This document shows positions 5,938 to 11,336 of a stretch of 11,336 nucleotides of DNA, one piece after another (the stretch's first letter is position 1; each line of letters starts with the position of its first letter). This DNA comes from Hydrogenimonas sp. (GTDB taxonomy: Bacteria > Campylobacterota > Campylobacteria > Campylobacterales > Hydrogenimonadaceae). Under the pieces are notes generated by a model. That model did no database searches, was not told where the DNA came from, and saw only the letters and a list, made by a program, of their open reading frames with translations. A program made the position numbers and the translations under genes. The stretch lies in assembly GCA_015494675.1 (NCBI GenBank), contig WGAW01000159.1:1-11336 (forward strand), in the 5' to 3' direction.

Positions 5938-6782
5938 TGCAGGAGACATACCATGAACTGAAGGTGACGCCTTCGTCGCATCAGGAGCTGTTTCTCGACT
6001 TTCTTCAGACTCTGTTTGAAGATTCGATCGAGATAGGTGAAAAGAGTCTTCTACTGCGTTCAAACGATCGTCTCGACGACATTGCGTGGGGTGCGGAGCA
6101 GTTTGCCGCCGCACTTACTGAGAGGCTGAAGGAGGATGTTTCGGTTCGGATCGAGCTTAGCGAAAAGAGAAACGAAGACTGGATAGCTCTCTACAGGGAG
6201 TCTATCAGGCCGGTCGAGATAGGGCGCTTTTACATCCATCCGAGCTGGGAGAGTCCGGTGGAAGGCAAACTAAACATTTCGATCGATCCGGCACTGGCAT
6301 TCGGGTCGGGGCACCATGAGACGACTGCAGGGTGCCTCGAAGCCATCGGCAGAACGGTTGAGAGCGGAGCGACCCTGCTCGATGTGGGGTGCGGCAGCGG
6401 CGTACTCGGAATCGCCGCTTCGATGCTCGGAGCCAGAGTCGATGCGTGCGATACGGATCCGCTGGCTGTAGAGAATGCGATCAAAAACTTCGAGCTCAAC
6501 GGCTGCACGGTCGAAAAGATCTGGGAGGGATCCGTAGCCGGGACGAAAAAATCTTACGATATAGTCGTCGCCAATATTGTCGCCGATATTCTACGCATGA
6601 TCGCCGAAGATCTGAAGGCGCGCACGAAAGAGGGCGGTATTTTGATACTTTCGGGGATACTCGAGAGCAAAGAGGGCTCAATAGAGAAGGTTTTCGGCGA
6701 TATGGAGCTTCTTGAAACGTTAGCCGAAAACGAGTGGCGTACAAAAATCTATAGAAAGAACAAGGATAGAAATGGCGGATAA
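5937..6782 (+). CDS. prmA: Ribosomal protein L11 methyltransferase PrmA
   Basis: PrmA transfers methyl groups from S-adenosylmethionine to ribosomal protein L11. The 281 residues contain an N-terminal substrate-recognition region (about 1-100), the PrmA-specific loop FGSGHHETT (122-130), and a class I methyltransferase fold. SAM motif I is LLDVGCGSGVLGIA (147-160), the acidic end of strand 2 is CDTDP (171-175), and motif IV is VANIVAD (211-217). The ATG at 5937 overlaps the cheY stop by one base, and the 3' end overlaps ftsH by 11 bases, so the three are very likely translated from one mRNA. The functional link with its neighbours is unclear; the linkage is positional. Confidence 0.93.
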   Translation: MQETYHELKVTPSSHQELFLDFLQTLFEDSIEIGEKSLLLRSNDRLDDIAWGAEQFAAALTERLKEDVSVRIELSEKRNEDWIALYRESIRPVEIGRFYIHPSWESPVEGKLNISIDPALAFGSGHHETTAGCLEAIGRTVESGATLLDVGCGSGVLGIAASMLGARVDACDTDPLAVENAIKNFELNGCTVEKIWEGSVAGTKKSYDIVVANIVADILRMIAEDLKARTKEGGILILSGILESKEGSIEKVFGDMELLETLAENEWRTKIYRKNKDRNGG

Positions 6783-8775
6783 CAATCCAAAAAAAGATCC
6801 GAACGATCAGAACTTTTTCAATAAAAACCCGCTTTTGACATTCGCTATCTTCTCTCTGCTTATCATAATACTTTTCAAGAGTTTTATAGATACGCAGGAG
6901 GGGCAGTTCGGAGCGCAGAATGCCTCTTCGATGGGTGGCGGCACCGCGATAACCCAGACGAAGACCGTTCCGTACAGCGACCTGAAGAAGATGATCAGAG
7001 AGGGGCGCATAAAGTATGTGTCGATCGGTCAGACTACGATAAAGGCTATCTCGAGCGAGGGTGGATACAAGACGCTCTACATCGCCAAAAAGGTCGGCGA
7101 GGACAACACCCTGATACCTCTGCTCGACAAAATGGGTGTCGAATACAGCGGCTATATCGAAAGTAACTGGCTCGGAGAGGTACTCTTCGGATGGGTACTT
7201 CCGATTCTCATCTTCTTCGGCATCTGGATGTTCCTGGCCAGCAGAATGCAGAAGAATATGGGTGGCGGTATCCTCGGCATGGGGAGCGCCAAAAAGCTTG
7301 TGAATTCCGAAAAGCCCAATATAACCTTCGACGACGTCGCGGGTGTCGAGGAGGCCAAGGAAGAGGTCAAGGAGATAGTGGAGTTCCTGAAGTATCCGGA
7401 GCGCTATATACGCCTGGGTGCGAAGATTCCCAAGGGTGTTCTTCTGGTCGGACCTCCGGGTACCGGTAAGACGCTGTTGGCAAAAGCCGTGGCCGGCGAG
7501 GCGAGCGTACCCTTCTTCTCCGTTAGCGGGTCGAGCTTCATAGAGATGTTCGTCGGGGTCGGTGCCGCAAGGGTCAGGGACCTTTTCGAGCAGGCGAAAA
7601 AAGAGGCCCCGGCTATCATCTTCATAGACGAGATAGACGCCATAGGAAAGAGCAGAGCCGCAAGCGGTCAGATCGGCGGCAACGACGAGAGAGAGCAGAC
7701 TCTAAACCAGCTTCTGGCCGAGATGGACGGATTCAGCTCCGATACGCCCATTATCGTCCTTGCCGCTACCAACCGTCCTGAAGTTCTCGATCCGGCTCTT
7801 CTGCGTCCGGGGCGTTTCGACAGGCAGGTACTGGTGGACAAGCCCGATTTCGAAGGGCGTGTCAAAATTCTGAAAGTCCACGTAAAGCACATAAAGATGG
7901 CACCTGATGTCGATCTGGAAGAGATCGCACGACTTACAGCCGGCCTTGCGGGTGCCGATCTTGCGAATATCGTCAACGAAGCGGCTCTTCTTGCGGGACG
8001 TAAAAACAAAGAGCATGTGGAGCAGGAGGATTTCCGTGAAGCCGTCGAGAGGGCGATCGCCGGACTGGAGAAGAAGTCGAGACGAATATCTCCCAAAGAG
8101 AAGCGGATTGTCGCCTATCACGAGAGCGGTCACGCACTGATAGCGGAGACTACAAGAGGTGCCAGGAAGGTTTCGAAGGTCTCCATAATTCCGAGGGGAC
8201 TCGCCGCCTTGGGGTATACGCTGAACACTCCCGAAGAGAACAAATATCTGATGCAAAAACATGAGCTTGTCGCCGAGATCGATACACTGCTGGGCGGAAG
8301 GGCGGCCGAAGAGGTCTTTATCAAAGAGATATCTACAGGAGCCAGCAACGATCTTGAGCGCGCCACCGATGTGGTCAAGGCGATGGTCAGCCTCTACGGA
8401 ATGAGCGACGTCGCAGGCCTAATGGTGTTGGAGAAGCAGACAAACATGTTTCTCGGCGGGGGCATGAGCCAGAAAGAGTATAGCGAGAAGACCGCAGAAC
8501 AGATGGATGAGTTTGTTAGAAACTTCCTGGCCGAGCGCTACAAACATGTCGTAAACAGGCTCAAGGAGTACAGCGGAGCGATAGAGGAGATGGTCCACGA
8601 GCTGTTCAAGTCGGAGACGATAGAGGGTAAGAAGGTTCGAGAGATTATACGCAATTACGAAGAGGAACACGGGATAAAATCGCGGCTCGTGGATGACGAA
8701 AACTCGATGGAAGAGGATCTTAAAAAAGAGAGAGAGGATAAAGAGGCTCGAAACGGCGAAGAGACCGGAGAGTAG
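6772..8775 (+). CDS. ftsH: ATP-dependent zinc metalloprotease FtsH
   Basis: FtsH is the hexameric inner-membrane AAA+ protease that extracts and degrades misassembled membrane proteins and regulatory proteins. All parts are seen in order over 667 residues: TM1 at about 21-38, a periplasmic region to about 135, TM2 at about 136-158, pore loop FVGVG (260-264), Walker A GPPGTGKT (227-234), Walker B IIFIDE (282-287), second region of homology with RPGRFDR (345-351), zinc motif HESGH (450-454) and the third zinc ligand Asp527 in [11 protein letters not shown] charged C-terminal tail (about 640-667, rich in Glu/Lys) is longer than the conserved core. The ATG start lies inside prmA, 11 bases before its stop. 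Two bases separate the TAG stop from the next ATG. Confidence 0.97.
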   Translation: MADNNPKKDPNDQNFFNKNPLLTFAIFSLLIIILFKSFIDTQEGQFGAQNASSMGGGTAITQTKTVPYSDLKKMIREGRIKYVSIGQTTIKAISSEGGYKTLYIAKKVGEDNTLIPLLDKMGVEYSGYIESNWLGEVLFGWVLPILIFFGIWMFLASRMQKNMGGGILGMGSAKKLVNSEKPNITFDDVAGVEEAKEEVKEIVEFLKYPERYIRLGAKIPKGVLLVGPPGTGKTLLAKAVAGEASVPFFSVSGSSFIEMFVGVGAARVRDLFEQAKKEAPAIIFIDEIDAIGKSRAASGQIGGNDEREQTLNQLLAEMDGFSSDTPIIVLAATNRPEVLDPALLRPGRFDRQVLVDKPDFEGRVKILKVHVKHIKMAPDVDLEEIARLTAGLAGADLANIVNEAALLAGRKNKEHVEQEDFREAVERAIAGLEKKSRRISPKEKRIVAYHESGHALIAETTRGARKVSKVSIIPRGLAALGYTLNTPEENKYLMQKHELVAEIDTLLGGRAAEEVFIKEISTGASNDLERATDVVKAMVSLYGMSDVAGLMVLEKQTNMFLGGGMSQKEYSEKTAEQMDEFVRNFLAERYKHVVNRLKEYSGAIEEMVHELFKSETIEGKKVREIIRNYEEEHGIKSRLVDDENSMEEDLKKEREDKEARNGEETGE

Positions 8776-8777
8776 AG

Positions 8778-9404
8778 ATGGGCATGAACGGTACCTTCAT
8801 GAAAATCGGATGGCGATACATACTTCCCGTATGGGGTGTTACACTTCTTGTACTGGTTTTCAGTGACGAAGTGCTGCTGAATCTTCTGCTTATAGCGCTC
8901 AGTTTCCTGGTCGCCTATCTTTTCTACCTGCCGGAGCGTACCGCGACAGAAACTTCCGAAAGTGCCGTTTTGTCACCGGTTGACGGTACCGTGCTCTCTG
9001 TAGAGAGGCGCAAAGAGGGCACCGCTGTCGTAATCGGAAAATCTATCTTCGACGGCAGTAGTGCCGTACGTGCACCGGTGAGCGGAGAGGTTGTAGAAAA
9101 GAGTAGGGTTCACGGCCTATTTATTTCGCCTGCCGACCGGCTCGCCTCGAGACTCAACGAAAACGGTTTGATCGTCTGGAGAATGAAGGGCGGAGAGGTT
9201 GTCAAAATGAGAATCGTCTGCGGTCTATATTCACTCGGCCTTCCGATACTGGCCTCCGAAGGGGGGCAGGAGGCCGGAGATTTGGCGGCCCATCTCACTG
9301 ACGGCACCGTCGAGCTGCTTCTTCCAAAGAGTGTAAAGATGGAGTCGGCACCGGGCGACAAGGTGGTTGGAGGCTTTTCGCTTCTGGCGTACGGGACCGC
9401 TTGA
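8778..9404 (+). CDS. Phosphatidylserine decarboxylase-like membrane protein, probably non-catalytic
   Basis: The 208-residue protein has two membrane segments (about 12-29 and 32-50) followed by a domain resembling short-type Psd: a PER motif (52-54), SPVDGTV (66-72; compare SPADGKV), RAPVSGEV (98-105) and a C-terminal LLLP (180-183) followed by PGDKVVGG. True Psd enzymes cut themselves at a Gly-Ser pair to make a pyruvoyl group and need a His in the DVHVNRAP stretch. Here the equivalents read TDGTVELLLP (174-183) and FDGSSAVRAP (91-100), so the Ser and His are missing; only Asp69 remains. I therefore expect no decarboxylase activity. Start ATG 8778 has GGAG at 8767-8770; another ATG at 8784 is possible. 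Its place between ftsH and pssA suggests a role in phospholipid or membrane homeostasis (inference). Confidence 0.8.
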   Translation: MGMNGTFMKIGWRYILPVWGVTLLVLVFSDEVLLNLLLIALSFLVAYLFYLPERTATETSESAVLSPVDGTVLSVERRKEGTAVVIGKSIFDGSSAVRAPVSGEVVEKSRVHGLFISPADRLASRLNENGLIVWRMKGGEVVKMRIVCGLYSLGLPILASEGGQEAGDLAAHLTDGTVELLLPKSVKMESAPGDKVVGGFSLLAYGTA

Positions 9405-10126
9405 TGGCCGGCAGAGAGTTCCATCTGATCTACATACTTCCGAATCTATTCACGGCCGCCTCCATATTCACCGCCGTGGTCTCGATAGTATCTGCTATCA
9501 ACGGAAATTTTGAAAAATCTGCCTGGCTGATCTTTCTCTCTCTGGTCTTTGACGGACTCGACGGGCGCATTGCACGCTTGACGCACACTACCAGCAGATT
9601 CGGGATAGAGTTCGACTCTCTTGCTGATCTTGTCGCGTTTGGAGTCGCGCCGGCACTACTGCTCTACCTCTATATAGGCCATGAGTACGGAAAATTCGGT
9701 GTTTTGGTTATGGCCCTCTACATAATTTTCGGAGCCATCCGTCTCGCAAGGTTCAACATAATGAGCCCGAAAACAGATCCGACGGTTTTCATAGGCGTAC
9801 CGATACCGGCTGCAGCCATATTCGTATCGACATGGGTATTGATGTTCGTTCAGTATGAATCTCTGTACTCTTTGAGCGGTATACTTCTTACGGCCGCTCT
9901 TATCGTCTCTCTGTTGATGGTGAGTAACATCCGGTATCCAAGCTTCAAAAAGATAAATCTCGAAAAGCCGGCCCTGACCAAGACACTTATAGCTCTGATC
10001 GTAGCCGCCTCTTTGCTCTATCTATATCCGGTCGAAGGTGTCGCCTTGATTATAACCCTCTATGTCGTTTGGGGTGTAGGCAGAGCTGTGCGTACGATGA
10101 TGGTGAAAAGGGTCGGAAAAGCTTGA
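9404..10126 (+). CDS. pssA: CDP-diacylglycerol--serine O-phosphatidyltransferase PssA
   Basis: PssA makes phosphatidylserine from CDP-diacylglycerol and serine, the precursor of phosphatidylethanolamine, in the inner membrane. The 240-residue protein has the CDP-alcohol phosphotransferase motif in full: Asp50, Asp53-Gly54, Ala57-Arg58, then Gly67, Asp71 and Asp75, with the standard spacing. Several hydrophobic segments follow (for example about 80-105, 125-147, 154-172 and 187-220). I chose ATG 9404, which shares one base with the previous stop (TGATG); a TTG three bases upstream is also in frame. No good Shine-Dalgarno is seen close to it, so translation is probably coupled to the Psd-like gene. 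It appears to be the last gene of the cheY operon. Confidence 0.94.
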   Translation: MAGREFHLIYILPNLFTAASIFTAVVSIVSAINGNFEKSAWLIFLSLVFDGLDGRIARLTHTTSRFGIEFDSLADLVAFGVAPALLLYLYIGHEYGKFGVLVMALYIIFGAIRLARFNIMSPKTDPTVFIGVPIPAAAIFVSTWVLMFVQYESLYSLSGILLTAALIVSLLMVSNIRYPSFKKINLEKPALTKTLIALIVAASLLYLYPVEGVALIITLYVVWGVGRAVRTMMVKRVGKA

Positions 10127-10164
10127 AACTGGAGAAAAAAATTATCAATTAATAATATTTTATC

Positions 10165-10193
10165 AGTTTTGGATAGCTCCAATATGCTATACT
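10165..10193 (+). promoter_or_regulatory. Likely promoter of the leuA leader/leuA unit
   Basis: TATACT (10188-10193) sits in an extended -10 context, GCTATACT (10186-10193). Upstream is T-rich DNA (AGTTTT at the -35 position, 10165-10170), as usual for Campylobacterota. A start near 10200 leaves about 20 bases before the ATG of the short leader ORF at 10221, and about 170 bases before leuA. Confidence 0.55.
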
Positions 10194-10210
10194 GTCACAA
10201 TAAAAACGAA

Positions 10211-10294
10211 AGGAGAGTCGATGTACGGTACAGATATCGGCAGAGTCAAAGCCATAAAACATTTGCCTAAAATCGAGATAAAAAACACTCTCCT
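10211..10294 (+). promoter_or_regulatory. Shine-Dalgarno/anti-Shine-Dalgarno pairing in the leuA leader
   Basis: AGGAGAGT (10211-10218), the ribosome-binding site of the short leader ORF, is exactly complementary to ACTCTCCT (10287-10294), eight base pairs. GAA at 10208-10210 could add three pairs with TTC at 10299-10301 across a bulge. The right arm coincides with codons Thr23-Leu24-Leu25 of the leader ORF. Ribosomes reading these codons would break the pairing. This suggests translation-dependent control, but no Rho-independent terminator is visible before leuA. Confidence 0.4.
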
Positions 10295-10310
10295 ACCTTT
10301 CAGCTTCTGA
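10221..10310 (+). CDS. Short upstream ORF (29 codons), candidate leuA leader peptide
   Basis: ATG 10221 is preceded by a strong AAAGGAGAG, better than the ribosome-binding site of most genes here, and lies about 20 bases after the predicted transcription start. The peptide has 29 residues, with three Leu: TTG at codon 15, and CTC and CTA adjacent at codons 24-25, five codons before the stop. Leu is not strongly enriched, so this is not a classical run of regulatory codons. Still, its position before leuA, the adjacent Leu pair and the pairing of those codons with the ORF's own ribosome-binding site fit a leucine-sensing leader peptide. It could instead be an unrelated small protein or a non-functional upstream ORF. 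Confidence 0.45.
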   Translation: MYGTDIGRVKAIKHLPKIEIKNTLLPFSF

Positions 10311-10372
10311 TTTCGATAGTATCCGCAAGAGTCTGTTTATACCAAAATCGTGAAAATATCAAGGATAGAGTT

Positions 10373-11336
10373 ATGAAAGATAGAGTATATATATTCGATA
10401 CGACTTTACGCGACGGAGAGCAGAGTCCCGGCGCGTCGATGAACACGGAAGAGAAGATAAAGATAGCCATGCAGCTTCAAAGACTCGGGGTCGATATCAT
10501 AGAGGCCGGTTTCGCGGCGGCAAGCCCCGGAGACTTCGATGCGATAAAGCGTATATGCGAAGTGGTGGACAGGAGTGTGGTCTGCTCGCTCGCAAGAGCG
10601 GTAGAGCGCGACATTGTACTGGCGGGAGAGTCGCTCGAAGGTGCGCCTCACAAACGGATACATACATTCATAGCGACAAGCCCCATACATATGGAGCACA
10701 AGCTCAAGATGAGACCGGACGAAGTTGTACGCCGCGCCGTCGATGCCGTTAAACTGGCCAGGAGCTTTACCGACGATGTGGAGTTCAGCTGCGAAGACGC
10801 GGGCAGAAGCGAGATATCTTTTCTCAAAGAGATTCTCGATGCCGTTATCGAGGCGGGAGCGACGACACTCAACATTCCCGATACCGTCGGCTACAGGCTT
10901 CCGCAGGAGATGGGAGCGTTGATAAAAGAGCTTCACGAGCATGTAGGTGAACGGGCGATCATATCGGTACACTGCCACAACGACCTCGGTCTGGCGGTGG
11001 CCAACTCGCTCTTTAGTGTCATGAACGGAGCAAGGCAGGTCGAGTGTACGATAAACGGGCTCGGTGAGCGTGCCGGAAACGCCGCCCTCGAAGAGATCGT
11101 AATGGCGATGAAGACCCGGTCCGATGTATTTGAGGGTGTAGAGACCGGTATCAATACAAAAGAGATATATCCGACAAGCCGGCTCGTTTCCGCCATAACC
11201 GGAATAGAGCCGCAGCCGAACAAGGCGATAGTGGGCAAAAACGCATTTGCGCACGAGAGCGGTATACACCAGGACGGCATGCTTAAATGTCAGGAGACAT
11301 ACGAAATTATGAGGGCTGAAGATATCGGGCTCGAGC
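10373..11336 (+). CDS. leuA: 2-isopropylmalate synthase LeuA, N-terminal 321 codons (cut by the right edge)
   Basis: LeuA condenses acetyl-CoA with 2-oxoisovalerate to 2-isopropylmalate, the first committed step of leucine biosynthesis (cytoplasm). Start ATG 10373 has AAGGAT seven bases upstream. Visible signatures are the DRE-TIM motif [13 protein letters not shown] (8-20, with Arg13 and metal-ligand Asp14), [13 protein letters not shown] (162-174), metal-binding His200 and His202 in [22 protein letters not shown] (228-241), and the HESGIHQDG linker motif (294-302). The catalytic barrel is complete; the C-terminal leucine-binding regulatory domain lies beyond the window. Whether the enzyme is feedback-inhibited by leucine cannot be seen here. 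Confidence 0.95.
   Translation, partial: MKDRVYIFDTTLRDGEQSPGASMNTEEKIKIAMQLQRLGVDIIEAGFAAASPGDFDAIKRICEVVDRSVVCSLARAVERDIVLAGESLEGAPHKRIHTFIATSPIHMEHKLKMRPDEVVRRAVDAVKLARSFTDDVEFSCEDAGRSEISFLKEILDAVIEAGATTLNIPDTVGYRLPQEMGALIKELHEHVGERAIISVHCHNDLGLAVANSLFSVMNGARQVECTINGLGERAGNAALEEIVMAMKTRSDVFEGVETGINTKEIYPTSRLVSAITGIEPQPNKAIVGKNAFAHESGIHQDGMLKCQETYEIMRAEDIGLE

Noticed and set aside
10137..10161. AT-only hairpin (ATTAT/ATAAT arms with flanking A- and T-runs) after pssA as a terminator
   Set aside because: The stem has only five A-T pairs plus a bulged extension, so it is too weak to call an intrinsic terminator.

Overview
The window looks like chromosomal DNA of a Campylobacterota (formerly Epsilonproteobacteria) species. 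The main reason is the gene order cheY-prmA-ftsH-(Psd-like membrane protein)-pssA, which I know from Helicobacter and Campylobacter. A PglG-like membrane protein lies just upstream of this block, as pglG does next to cheY in Campylobacter jejuni. GC content near 50% by eye and frequent TTG starts would suit a free-living, vent-type member such as Hydrogenimonas, but that placement is inference.

Left part (1-2759, minus strand): two genes in one transcription unit. The first is a 777-residue lipoprotein whose most striking property is twenty copies of the bacterial N-glycosylation sequon D/E-X-N-X-S/T. It is followed after 10 bases by an exported or envelope protein that runs off the left edge. 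A TATAAT -10 box drives them leftward.

Non-coding block (2760-3218): this separates the lipoprotein from the rightward genes. It carries two inverted repeats, a likely rightward promoter, and a compact foldback element of about 125 bases (3073-3199). The element has 15-bp inverted ends and several internal hairpins, and it probably forms the transcribed 5' leader of the next gene.

Middle (3219-5454, plus strand): a PglG-like PDC-sensor membrane protein is translationally coupled to hisH and followed by hisA, two steps of histidine synthesis. hisF is not next to them.

Right-centre (5560-10126, plus strand): a tightly packed operon with its own promoter. It holds cheY (chemotaxis response regulator), prmA (ribosomal protein L11 methyltransferase), ftsH (membrane AAA+ protease), a Psd-like membrane protein lacking the catalytic His and Ser, and pssA (phosphatidylserine synthase). 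Junctions overlap or are separated by at most 2 bases.

Right end (10127-11336): a separate promoter, a 29-codon upstream ORF whose Shine-Dalgarno sequence can pair with its own Thr-Leu-Leu codons, and then leuA (2-isopropylmalate synthase), cut by the right edge.

Most of the window is ordinary core genome. The parts worth a second look are the sequon-dense lipoprotein beside a pgl-type gene, the structured foldback element at 3073-3199, the possible leuA attenuator, and the degenerate Psd-like protein.
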